Shown: piece by piece, positions 1 to 6,864 of the stretch
How the letters are laid out: each line of letters begins with the position of its first letter
How positions within the stretch are numbered: the first letter of the stretch is position 1
Assembly: GCA_021796905.1 (NCBI GenBank)
Contig: JAKABK010000075.1
Span: 1 to 7,528 of the forward strand
Direction: 5' to 3'
DNA length: 7,528 nucleotides
Origin: Actinomycetes bacterium
GTDB taxonomy: Bacteria > Actinomycetota > Acidimicrobiia > Acidimicrobiales > Palsa-688
Made by a program: the position numbers and the translations under genes
The notes under the pieces: generated by a model
What the model saw: the letters and a program-made list of their open reading frames with translations, nothing else
Database searches by the model: none
What the model was told of the DNA's origin: nothing

Positions 1-810
1 TCGCTGCCAGCCGAACACCGAATAGCTCGGGATCCCCCACGGGGTGCACTCGTAGTCGACCTTCCCCTCCAGGAAGTCGAGGAACAGCGGGCTGTGGTTC
101 AGACGCCACTTCTTGCGGTACCCGTCGGCGAAGGCTTGGCGGAACAGCTCGGTGCTCGAGCGGGTGGAGAGGAAGTTGACCTGGTCGGGGGCCTTCTCGT
201 AGGCGTAGCCGGGGGAGATCATCATCTGGTCGACGCCGAGGTCGTCGTTCAAGAAGTCGAGCACCTCGCGGACCGTCTTGGGCGAGTCGGTGTTGAAGAA
301 GGTGGTGTTGGTCGTCACCTTGAAACCGGCTTCCTTGGCGGCCTTGATCGCCGCCACCGCCTTGTCGAAGGTCCCTTCCCGGCTGACCGACTCGTCGTGG
401 CGTTCCCGGAGGCCGTCGATGTGGACCACCCAGCTGAAGCGGGGGTGGGGGGAGAAGCGGTCGAGCTTGCGGCTGAGCAGCAGGGCGTTGGTGCACAGGT
501 AGACGTAACGGCCCCGGTCGAGCAGGGCCCGGACCATCTGGTCGATCTGGGGGTGCAGGAGCGGCTCACCCCCGGCGATCGAGACCATCGGGGCCCGGCA
601 CTCCTCGACCGCGGCGACCACCGCCTCGACGCTCAGGCGCTGGCGGAGAACCTCGGTCGGGTGCTGGATCTTGCCGCAGCCGTTGCACGCCAGGTTGCAG
701 GCGAACAACGGCTCGACCTCGACGATGATCGGGTACTTGGCTCGCCCGGCGAGCTTCTGGCGGGCCATGTAGGTGCCCACCTTGATGCTCTGGCGGAAGG
801 GAACTCCCAT
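1..810 (-). CDS. hpnH: Adenosylhopane synthase HpnH, radical SAM (3' end cut by window edge)
   Basis: HpnH is a radical SAM enzyme that adds a 5'-deoxyadenosyl group to diploptene, giving adenosylhopane, the first step of hopanoid side-chain building. The frame is open from the ATG at 810 to base 1, giving 270 residues with no stop. The family is usually well over 300 residues, so the C-terminus lies outside. The cluster-binding CxxxCxxC motif is at C38, C42 and C45 (ACNLACNGCGKIQH). GGEPL at 80-84 is the SAM-contact motif. Other family-typical stretches are CTNALLL near 106, VHIDGLRERHDES near 139, LNHSPLFLDFLEGK near 217 and VFGWQR at the cut end. The start is supported by a GGAGGT ribosome site seven bases upstream and by the typical N-terminus MGVPFRQSIKVGTYM. 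The ATG directly abuts the stop of the HpnG-IspH gene, so translation is probably coupled. HpnH makes the substrate for the HpnG domain encoded just upstream. Confidence 0.95.
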   Translation of the reverse strand, partial: MGVPFRQSIKVGTYMARQKLAGRAKYPIIVEVEPLFACNLACNGCGKIQHPTEVLRQRLSVEAVVAAVEECRAPMVSIAGGEPLLHPQIDQMVRALLDRGRYVYLCTNALLLSRKLDRFSPHPRFSWVVHIDGLRERHDESVSREGTFDKAVAAIKAAKEAGFKVTTNTTFFNTDSPKTVREVLDFLNDDLGVDQMMISPGYAYEKAPDQVNFLSTRSSTELFRQAFADGYRKKWRLNHSPLFLDFLEGKVDYECTPWGIPSYSVFGWQR

Positions 811-2325
811 TCAACGGACCTCCAGGGGAAGGGGAAAGGTGACCGACTCCCGGCGCACGTCCTCGGCGGTGACCTCGAGCGGGCCGAGGCCGCCGAGCGC
901 CCGGAGGACCCGGGTCACGACCGACTCGGGCGCCGAGGCGCCGGCGGTGATCCCGATGGTCGAGGCACCGTCCAGCCATCCGAGGTCGATGTCGGTCTCG
1001 TCGTCGACCAGGTGGGCCGCCACGCCGAGGCGCTCGGCCACTTCGACCAGCCTACGGCTGTTGGAGCTGGTAGCGGAGCCGACGACGAGGACCAGGTCGC
1101 AGCGGGGCGCGATCGCCGCCAGTGCCTCTTGGCGGTTGTGGGTCGCGTAGCAGATGTCCGATGCGCTCGGCCCGGTGAGGTGCGGGTAGCGGGCCCCGAG
1201 GGCGGCGATGGTCGCCGCCGTCTCCTCGGGCGAGAGGGTGGTCTGGGTGGCGTAGGCGACCGGCCTGCCGGGGTCCAGGTCGAGCCCGGCGACGTCCTCG
1301 GGGGTCTCGACCAGACGGATCCCGGGTGCTTCCCCGAGGGTCCCCTCGGTCTCGTCGTGGCCGGGGTGGCCGATCAGGACCAGCTGGTGGCCACGGGCGG
1401 CGAAGCGGCGCATCTCGGTGTGGACCTTGGCCACGAGCGGGCAGGTCGCGTCGACGACCCGCAACCCCCGCCGGGCGGCCTCCTCCCGGACCGTCGGGGC
1501 GACCCCGTGGGCGGAGAGCACCACCGTGGCGCCGTCGGGTACCTCCCCCAGCTCGCGCACGAACACCGCTCCGCCGGCCTCGAGCTCGGCGACGACGTGG
1601 CTGTTGTGGACGATCTGGCGTCTCACGTACAGCGGGGCGCCGAAACGCTCCAGGCCGCGCCGGACGGTGTCGATCGCCCTCTCCACCCCCGCGCAGTACG
1701 ACCGGGGGCCGGCGAGGATCACCGAGCGCGTACCGGCCGCGGCAGCCCAGCGTTGCATCGCCGGACCGGTCCTGGTGAGCGCCCGGAGCGCTCGGACCAG
1801 GTCGGTGGCGCTACCCGGCGAGACCAGCCGGCCCCCAGGGGTGTCGGCGACGGTCCGGACCACCGCGGTCGGTAGGCCCCAGTCGGGCGCGAGGAGCGTC
1901 GCCGACTCCATGTCGACCGCGAGGGCGCCGCTGGTGGCGGCGAGCGAGCGCCGCTCGGCATCCCCGCGGACCAGGTGGTCGGTGCTGACCACCCCACCGA
2001 CGGTCACCGGGAGCCCGTCGCGACGCAGCGCCGCGGCGAGCACCGTCGCCGAGAGGAGCTCGGCTACGAGGGTGCCGTCGGGGCGGAGCACCCGGTCGGC
2101 GACGACCACCTGACCGGGACGGAGGTCGGGGACCAGTCCACCGGCTACGCCGGTCACCGCCACTGCCCGCACCGCGTGGGCGTCCGCGGTCGCCAGGTGC
2201 CCCCCGATACCGGCGGCGGCACGGTCGGGGCCGACCCCGGTCCTGGCGACGAGCGCGCCGGGGGCGCCCCGGCCGACCGCCCGGGCCTCCATGCGCATCG
2301 GGGCCAGGGCGAGGAGCGTGCTCAC
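811..2325 (-). CDS. hpnG-ispH: Fusion protein: HpnG-type nucleoside phosphorylase domain plus IspH (HMBPP reductase)
   Basis: This 504-residue protein has two domains. Residues 1 to about 195 resemble HpnG and MTA/SAH nucleosidases. Visible landmarks are E13 (PMRMEARAV), the glycine-rich TGVAGGLVPDLRPG near 58-71, VDMES at 137-141 and D161 (VRTVADT), which matches the nucleosidase catalytic Asp. HpnG removes adenine from adenosylhopane to give the ribosyl-hopane intermediate. Residues from about 200 to 504 are a full IspH, which reduces HMBPP to IPP and DMAPP. Its three 4Fe-4S cysteines are present: C211 (SYCAGVERAID), C295 (DATCPL) and C392 (DICYAT). Active-site H240, H273 (SAHGV), H323/E325, the TQTTLS loop, SSNS at 420-423 and S464 (TAGASAP) are also present. 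The GTG start at 2325 overlaps the shc stop by four bases and has GGGGAG five bases upstream. An ATG-like upstream extension to 2439 would lie inside shc and is not HpnG-like. Both domains look functional; the fusion is read directly from one open frame. Confidence 0.9.
   Translation of the reverse strand: MSTLLALAPMRMEARAVGRGAPGALVARTGVGPDRAAAGIGGHLATADAHAVRAVAVTGVAGGLVPDLRPGQVVVADRVLRPDGTLVAELLSATVLAAALRRDGLPVTVGGVVSTDHLVRGDAERRSLAATSGALAVDMESATLLAPDWGLPTAVVRTVADTPGGRLVSPGSATDLVRALRALTRTGPAMQRWAAAAGTRSVILAGPRSYCAGVERAIDTVRRGLERFGAPLYVRRQIVHNSHVVAELEAGGAVFVRELGEVPDGATVVLSAHGVAPTVREEAARRGLRVVDATCPLVAKVHTEMRRFAARGHQLVLIGHPGHDETEGTLGEAPGIRLVETPEDVAGLDLDPGRPVAYATQTTLSPEETAATIAALGARYPHLTGPSASDICYATHNRQEALAAIAPRCDLVLVVGSATSSNSRRLVEVAERLGVAAHLVDDETDIDLGWLDGASTIGITAGASAPESVVTRVLRALGGLGPLEVTAEDVRRESVTFPLPLEVR
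818..823 (-). promoter_or_regulatory. Ribosome binding site for hpnH
   Basis: GGAGGT on the coding strand lies seven bases before the ATG at 810, inside the last codons of the HpnG-IspH gene. Spacing and sequence are near ideal, which fixes the hpnH start. Confidence 0.8.
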
Positions 2326-4298
2326 GCCAGCTCCCCGACAGCACTCACGTAGCGGCCGAGGGCGGTCAGCGGGAAGACGTGCCGGTACAGGTGGTAGTTG
2401 ATGCTGAAGTCCCACGGGAAGCCGGTGCCGGTGAACCACGGCTCGTCCCAGGTCCCGTCGGGGTCCTGGTGGTCGACCAGCCAGGCGATCCCGTCCCGGG
2501 TGGCGTCACCGCCCGGGCCGTCACCGGTCTCGCCGGCTGCGATCAGGGCGAGCAGCGCCCACGCGGTCTGGGACGCGGTCGAGCTCCCCCGCCCCCTCCA
2601 GGAGTCGTCGATGTAGGAGCGCAGGTCCTCCCCCCAGCCTCCGTCGGGGTTGCGGTGGGCGACGAGCCAGTCGACCGCCCGGGTGATCCGCGGGTCGTCG
2701 GTCGGCACCCCGGCGGCGACCAGCGCCGGTACCGCGGCGCCGGTCCCGTAGACGTAGTTGACCCCCCACCGACCGAACCAGGACCCGTCGGCCTCCTGCT
2801 GGCCCGACAACCAGCGGGTCGCGCCGTCGATCAGCTCGGGGTCGGGGTCGTCCTCGGCGGCGAGCATCTCGAGGACGTGGGCGGTGACGTCCGCCGAGGG
2901 AGGGTCGGTGACCTCCCCGAAGTCGCAGAACGGGATCGCCTTGACCAGTTCGCTGTCGTTGTCGACGTCGAAAGCCCCCCACCCCCCGCTGCGGCTGCGC
3001 ATCCCGACGGTCCAGTTCACCGCCCGCCGGCAGGCGTCGTCACCGGGGCCGCCGGGGTCGACCCCCGCCCGGCGGAGGGCGAGGACGACCTCGGCGGTGT
3101 CGTCGATGTCGGGGTAGAGGTCGTTGGCGAACTCGAAAGCCCAGCCCCCCGGCTCGAGGCCCGGTCGACGGACCGACCAGTCCCCCTTGACCCGGATCTC
3201 CTCCCCGATGAGCCAGTCGCGGGCCCGCCGGAGCGATGGGTGCTCGGGGGGCAGACCGGAGTCGGCGAGGGCGATCACCGACAAGGCGGTGTCCCACACC
3301 GGGGACTGGCAGGCTTCCAGGCGCCGACCCTCGGCGTCTTCGATGACGAAGCCGTCGATGCCGGCGAGGGCCGCGGCGAGCACCGGGTGGTCGAGGGCGT
3401 AGCCCTGCAGGTGCAGGGCGATCACCGAGTACACGATCGGTGGCTGGATACCCCCCCAGCAGCCGTCGGCCTCCTGGCGCCGGACGATCCAGGCCTCCGC
3501 GGCGTCGAGCGCCGCGTGGCGCAGCAGGGTCCTCGGGAGGAACCAGCGGGGGAGGCGCTCCCAGGCGTGCAGCGCCCGGTCGACGGCGGCGAACACCGGG
3601 CCGGCCACCGGGTCGCGCTGCAGCGGTTTGTGGAGGGGCTCCTCGACCTCCCGGGCGGCGACGTCGGCGGGACCCGAGCCGGGAGGGGAGGTCAGCTCGT
3701 CGAGCGCGAAGGAAAGAGCACGCACCGGACGGTGCGACATCACCACGGTGAGGGCGACGATCGTCTGGCGCGCCCAGCAGCCGAAGCGGTAGATGCTGAG
3801 CGGCGCTTCGGGGGGGAGGAAGATCAGCTCCGGCGGCATCACCGGCAGCTCGTCCCAGGACCAGGCCCCGAGCATCGCCAGCCATATCCGGGTGAACACC
3901 CGGGTCGCGGCCAGGCCCCCCCGGAGCCGCACCCACGCAGCCGCGGCCTGCATGTGGGCCTCGTCGGGCCGGTCGCCGGCGAGGCGGAGCGCGACGTAGG
4001 CCTCGACGGTCGCCGACAGGTCGGGAGGTGCCCCGTAGAAGGTCCCCCAGGTCCCGTCGGGACGTTGCTGCCGGCGGATCCAGCGGGCGGCGCGCCCGGC
4101 GAGCCCGGGGGTGAGGATGCCGAGGAAGTGGCGCAGGAGGAGGTCCTCGGCGTCCATGGTCACGTTGGTCTCCAGCTCCCCCTTCCACCAGCCCTCGGGG
4201 TGCTGGGCGGCGAGGAGGTGCTCCTGGGCGCGCAGCGCTGCGGTGCTGGCCGCTTCGAGCAGGTCGCTCCACGGTTCGGCCGAGGCGATCGCGCTCAC
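2322..4298 (-). CDS. shc: Squalene-hopene cyclase
   Basis: This membrane-associated class II triterpene cyclase converts squalene to hopene and hopanol. The protein has 658 residues, a normal length. The catalytic DxDD motif is DIDDTA at 397-402 (bases 3099-3110), with D399 as the expected proton donor. H474 sits 77 residues after the first Asp, the same spacing I recall for D374 and H451 of the Alicyclobacillus enzyme. Active-site aromatics include W335 (SPVWDT), F388 (GGWAFEF), W511 (GRWGVNYVYGTG) and F627, F631, Y635, Y638 in the C-terminal GTGFP...NYHLYRH block. Several QW repeats are visible: QRPDGTWG near 78, QEADGCWGG near 275, GGWGAF at 438, QEADGSW near 501, NPDGGWGED near 550 and DPDGTWDEP near 612. 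The GTG at 4298 overlaps the stop of the prenyl synthase gene (GTGA). Its ribosome site is weak, so coupling may drive initiation, and conserved sequence begins soon after it. A different triterpene cyclase is unlikely beside hpnH and hpnG. Confidence 0.96.
   Translation of the reverse strand: MSAIASAEPWSDLLEAASTAALRAQEHLLAAQHPEGWWKGELETNVTMDAEDLLLRHFLGILTPGLAGRAARWIRRQQRPDGTWGTFYGAPPDLSATVEAYVALRLAGDRPDEAHMQAAAAWVRLRGGLAATRVFTRIWLAMLGAWSWDELPVMPPELIFLPPEAPLSIYRFGCWARQTIVALTVVMSHRPVRALSFALDELTSPPGSGPADVAAREVEEPLHKPLQRDPVAGPVFAAVDRALHAWERLPRWFLPRTLLRHAALDAAEAWIVRRQEADGCWGGIQPPIVYSVIALHLQGYALDHPVLAAALAGIDGFVIEDAEGRRLEACQSPVWDTALSVIALADSGLPPEHPSLRRARDWLIGEEIRVKGDWSVRRPGLEPGGWAFEFANDLYPDIDDTAEVVLALRRAGVDPGGPGDDACRRAVNWTVGMRSRSGGWGAFDVDNDSELVKAIPFCDFGEVTDPPSADVTAHVLEMLAAEDDPDPELIDGATRWLSGQQEADGSWFGRWGVNYVYGTGAAVPALVAAGVPTDDPRITRAVDWLVAHRNPDGGWGEDLRSYIDDSWRGRGSSTASQTAWALLALIAAGETGDGPGGDATRDGIAWLVDHQDPDGTWDEPWFTGTGFPWDFSINYHLYRHVFPLTALGRYVSAVGELA
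2331..2336 (-). promoter_or_regulatory. Ribosome binding site for the HpnG-IspH fusion gene
   Basis: GGGGAG on the coding strand lies five bases before the GTG at 2325, inside the final codons of shc. It supports the GTG as the real start of the fusion gene. Confidence 0.65.
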
Positions 4299-5476
4299 GA
4301 TTCGCGCTCGACGACGTAGACCGCCAGGTCGGCGAGCTGGCGGTGGGGCACCGCCGAGATCCGGACCCGTTCCAGGGCGCCGAGAGCGGCGTCGAGGTGT
4401 GCTTTGGCTCGCACCGTCGTCCACTCCCGGCCCCCGCACGCCTCGACCAGGTAGGCGGCCCGCTCCACCTGGTCGGCGCGCAGCGGCGGTAGGGGCTCGG
4501 TCGCCCCTGCGCCGGCTGTGGGCCCTGTGCCGGCGGTGGGCCCTGTGCCGGGGCCCGGCTCGTCGCCGGGGGGATCGGTCCCCTGGTCGGCGCCAGTCGG
4601 GATCGGGGTGCCCGGGCCGTCGGGGGAGCCTGGACCGGTCGTGGCGGTCGGGCCGAGGAGCAGCTCCCGCAGCTCTTCGGCTTCCTCCCCGCCGGCGGCG
4701 AGCGCGGAGACGACCGGCATCGACTTCTTGCGCTGGCGGAGGTCGTTGCCCGACGGCTTGCCGGTACGCTCCGGGTCCCCCCAGATCCCGAGCAGGTCGT
4801 CGATCGCCTGGAAGGCGAGCCCCAGGTGGCTGCCGAAGTCGCGGAGGGCGCCGACGGTCGCCGGGGGCGCCCCGGCGAGGATCGCTCCGATCGACGAGGC
4901 GCAGCCGAGCAGCGCCCCGGTCTTGGCCGCGGACATCGCCATGCACTCCTCGACGCTCACGTCCCGGCGACCCTCGAAGGCGATGTCATCGGCCTGGCCG
5001 GCGATCATCGCCGAGGTCGCCTCCGCGAGGGCCGCTGATGCCGCCGGGCCGGTCGCCTGCGACGCCTCCAGCAGCACCTGGTGGGCGAGGTTCTCGAGGG
5101 CGTCGCCGGCGATGATCGCAGGGCCGACGCCGTAGACCGACCACACCGTCGGGCGGTGGTGGCGTTGGCGGTCGCCGTCGATGATGTCGTCGTGGATGAG
5201 CGAGAAGTTGTGGACCAGCTCCACCGCGACCCCTCCGGGCACCCCGACCTCGGCGTCGGCCCAGGCGGCCTCGGCGGAGAGCAGCGCGAGGGTCGGACGG
5301 ATCCCCTTGCCGCCGGGGGCCCCCAGCGGTGCGCCGGCACGGTCGGTCCAGCCGAGGTGGTAGCTCGCCAGCCGGCGGATGTCGGGTGAGAGCCGTTCGA
5401 CTGCCTGCTTCATTGCCGGCGCGATCGCCTCTCTGGATCTGGCGAGCACCTCGGGCACGCCGCTGGTCGGGGTCAT
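4295..5476 (-). CDS. All-trans polyprenyl diphosphate synthase (FPP/GGPP synthase type)
   Basis: This 393-residue isoprenyl diphosphate synthase condenses IPP with allylic diphosphates and presumably makes the FPP used for squalene. The IPP-binding region GGKGIRPTLALL is at 55-66. The first Asp-rich motif is HDDIID (D96, D97, D100), and QADD follows at 161-164. The second is AFQAIDDLLGIWGD at 221-234, followed by TGKPSGNDLRQRKKS at 238-252. The first motif is DDxxD without the two-residue insertion common in bacterial FPP synthases, and F91 lies five residues before it, so C15 versus C20 product cannot be settled here. The second motif is DDLLG, lacking the third Asp of DDxxD; I recall this variant as common in actinobacterial relatives. 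Residues about 277-331 are a Pro/Gly/Thr-rich low-complexity insert before the final helices, which resume at PLRADQVERAAYLVE. The ATG at 5476 overlaps the hpnE stop (ATGA) and has a strong GAGGAGGT site. Confidence 0.92.
   Translation of the reverse strand: MTPTSGVPEVLARSREAIAPAMKQAVERLSPDIRRLASYHLGWTDRAGAPLGAPGGKGIRPTLALLSAEAAWADAEVGVPGGVAVELVHNFSLIHDDIIDGDRQRHHRPTVWSVYGVGPAIIAGDALENLAHQVLLEASQATGPAASAALAEATSAMIAGQADDIAFEGRRDVSVEECMAMSAAKTGALLGCASSIGAILAGAPPATVGALRDFGSHLGLAFQAIDDLLGIWGDPERTGKPSGNDLRQRKKSMPVVSALAAGGEEAEELRELLLGPTATTGPGSPDGPGTPIPTGADQGTDPPGDEPGPGTGPTAGTGPTAGAGATEPLPPLRADQVERAAYLVEACGGREWTTVRAKAHLDAALGALERVRISAVPHRQLADLAVYVVERES
4484..4648 (-). other. Pro/Gly/Thr-rich low-complexity insert in the prenyl synthase
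   Basis: About 55 codons of the prenyl synthase (residues 277-331) encode mostly Gly, Pro, Thr, Ala and Asp, with no predicted secondary structure by eye. The insert splits the C-terminal helical part: helix-like residues EEAEELRELLLG come before it and RADQVERAAYLVEACGG after it. Reading frame is kept throughout. It is probably a flexible surface loop. The family normally has only a short loop here, which is an inference from memory rather than an alignment. Confidence 0.75.
4507..4560. repeat. 18-bp tandem repeat, about 2.5 copies
   Basis: Three consecutive 18-base units occur at 4507-4524, 4525-4542 and 4543-4560. The first two are nearly identical (CTGYGCCGGCKGTGGGCC); the third matches over its first nine to ten bases and then diverges. 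On the coding strand they give the peptide repeat TGPTAG-TGPTAG followed by AGATEP. The unit is a multiple of three, so copy-number change would keep the reading frame. Confidence 0.8.
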
Positions 5477-6864
5477 GCGACCTCCTCGGTCGGTAGGTGT
5501 CGGTCGGGGGTGCCGAGGACCGCCTCGGCGGCGGCATGTCCGCTGCGCACCGCGCCTTCCATGGTCGCCGGCCACCCGGTAGCGGTCCACGCCCCGGCGA
5601 CCGCCAGGCCGGCGAGGGCGGTGGAGGGACCGGGCCGCAGAGCGGTCGAACCGGGCGCCGCCCGGAAGGTGGCGGTGCGCTCCTTGGTGACGAGCGTGTC
5701 GAGCACCCGGGCGCCGCGCGCCTCGGGCAGCAGCGCCTCGAGCTCGGGGAGGACCTCGGCGGTGATCACCTCGGGGTGGCGCCCGACCAGGTGGTCGGCC
5801 GCGGACAGCGAGACGGCGAGGTACTGGCCGGCGCCGGCGAGACCCGAGGACCCGGTCCGGTCGAAGACCCACTGCAGCGGGCTGCCCACCCCGGCGAGCA
5901 GGGGCAGGTCGGTGACCGGCCGGTCGTAGACGACGTGCACGTTGACGATAGCCGAGGTCCCGAGGCGCTCCAATCGGTCCTGGTCGGTCAGCGAACCGGG
6001 GGGCAGGAGCGCTCCGACGGCGGTGTGGGCGACGGCGACGACCGCCAGGTCGGAACCGACCGAACCGCCCTCGCATTGCAGCTCGAAGCGCGCGCCCGTC
6101 TCACCGGAGCCTCGGGCGGTGAGGCAATGGGCGGTCTCGCCGAGCCGGACCGTCACCCCGGCGCGCTCCAGGGTCGCCGCCGCGCGCTCGCCGTGGAGCG
6201 TGCCGAGCGGCACCCGCGACCATCCGATGTCCGCCGCGGTCGGGTCCTCGAGGAGCCCGGTCCTGAAGACCATCGCCGCCGCCGCCGCCGACGCTTCCCG
6301 GGAGGGCAGGTTGATCGTGGCCACCGTGATCAGGTCCCAGAGGGCGTCGATCGCCCCGGGCCCCTGCCCGTGGCGGGCGAGCCAGGCGGCGAAGGTCTCC
6401 CGGTCGAGGTCCGCTCCGTCCCCGCCGGCGCGGAGCAGCGCGAGCACCGCCCGCCCGACCCCGAGACGCTCGGAGAGGGACATGAGCGGGTAGCGCAGCA
6501 GCGAACCGCCGAGCTGTAGCGGAGCGGGCAGGCGGTTGCGCCTGAGGGTCCCCCGGGTGGGGGTCCCGCCGGGGACCGGTGCGGGGCGGACCGCGGTGAT
6601 CTCCATCCGGGGTTGCAGCTCCACGTCCCCGGACGAGCCGATCCGTGACAGGAAGCCCAGGTAGGCGCGGCAGCAGCGGAGGAACACGTGCTGTCCGTTG
6701 TCGACGCTGCGACCAGCATGGGGGAACGACCAGGTGAGCCCGCCGAGGCGTCGGCGTCGCTCGACCAGGGTCACCCGGGCGCCGGCCGCCGCGAGGTCGA
6801 GGGCGGCGGTGATGCCCGCGAGCCCGCCGCCGACCACCACGGCGTCGCAGCGACGGGCGCTCAT
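5473..6864 (-). CDS. hpnE: Hydroxysqualene reductase/dehydroxylase HpnE, FAD-dependent
   Basis: HpnE is a FAD-binding flavoprotein of the amine oxidase/phytoene desaturase fold. In the HpnC-HpnD-HpnE route it reduces hydroxysqualene to squalene. The protein has 463 residues, a normal length. The N-terminal dinucleotide-binding motif is VVVGGGLAGITAALDLAAAG (about 9-28), with E35 closing the second strand (VTLVERR) and GG at 41-42. DNGQHVFLRCC at 56-65 is the HpnE-type stretch after it. A central LWDLITVATINLPSREAS segment is also family-like. The C-terminal FAD motif is AGAWTATGWPATMEGAVRSG, near 423-442. The ATG at 6864 overlaps the stop of the upstream hpnD gene (ATGA), with only a weak GGGGGA site. 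The conserved FAD motif begins seven residues in, so a longer start within hpnD is not supported. A carotenoid desaturase is the main alternative, but the neighbours argue for HpnE. Confidence 0.93.
   Translation of the reverse strand: MSARRCDAVVVGGGLAGITAALDLAAAGARVTLVERRRRLGGLTWSFPHAGRSVDNGQHVFLRCCRAYLGFLSRIGSSGDVELQPRMEITAVRPAPVPGGTPTRGTLRRNRLPAPLQLGGSLLRYPLMSLSERLGVGRAVLALLRAGGDGADLDRETFAAWLARHGQGPGAIDALWDLITVATINLPSREASAAAAAMVFRTGLLEDPTAADIGWSRVPLGTLHGERAAATLERAGVTVRLGETAHCLTARGSGETGARFELQCEGGSVGSDLAVVAVAHTAVGALLPPGSLTDQDRLERLGTSAIVNVHVVYDRPVTDLPLLAGVGSPLQWVFDRTGSSGLAGAGQYLAVSLSAADHLVGRHPEVITAEVLPELEALLPEARGARVLDTLVTKERTATFRAAPGSTALRPGPSTALAGLAVAGAWTATGWPATMEGAVRSGHAAAEAVLGTPDRHLPTEEVA
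5480..5487 (-). promoter_or_regulatory. Strong ribosome binding site for the prenyl synthase gene
   Basis: The coding-strand sequence GAGGAGGT ends three bases before the ATG at 5476. It is the closest match to a consensus Shine-Dalgarno site in the window. It lies within the last codons of hpnE and supports this ATG over any upstream start. Confidence 0.8.

Noticed and set aside
94..1875. Long plus-strand open frame of 593 codons
   Set aside because: It is antisense to hpnH and the HpnG-IspH gene. Its translation is rich in Gly, Arg, Asp, Val and Pro with no recognisable domain, as expected for the complement of GC-rich genes.
2379..4319. Long plus-strand open frame of 646 codons
   Set aside because: It lies antisense to nearly all of shc, which has strong family motifs throughout. 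The translation is low-complexity and shows no domain.
4299..4946. Extended N-terminus of the cyclase frame upstream of 4298
   Set aside because: The extra 216 codons lie inside the prenyl synthase gene in another frame and are Arg/Pro-rich without homology. The real cyclase sequence begins at the GTG at 4298.
5477..6076. Extended N-terminus of the prenyl synthase frame upstream of 5476
   Set aside because: It overlaps hpnE in another frame and has no family similarity. A strong ribosome site and the ATGA overlap mark 5476 as the start.
6275..6289. (GCC)5 trinucleotide run
   Set aside because: It encodes a short alanine run within an HpnE helix (REASAAAAAMVF). Such short runs are expected in GC-rich coding DNA and are too short to call a meaningful repeat.
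5497..6519. Plus-strand open frame of 340 codons
   Set aside because: It is antisense to hpnE, shows no motif, and has composition typical of a GC-rich shadow frame.
6546..6568. Possible small GC-rich hairpin (CCCCC and GGGGG arms)
   Set aside because: The stem is only about five bases, lies mid-gene in hpnE, and has no following T-run; it is chance pairing rather than a terminator.
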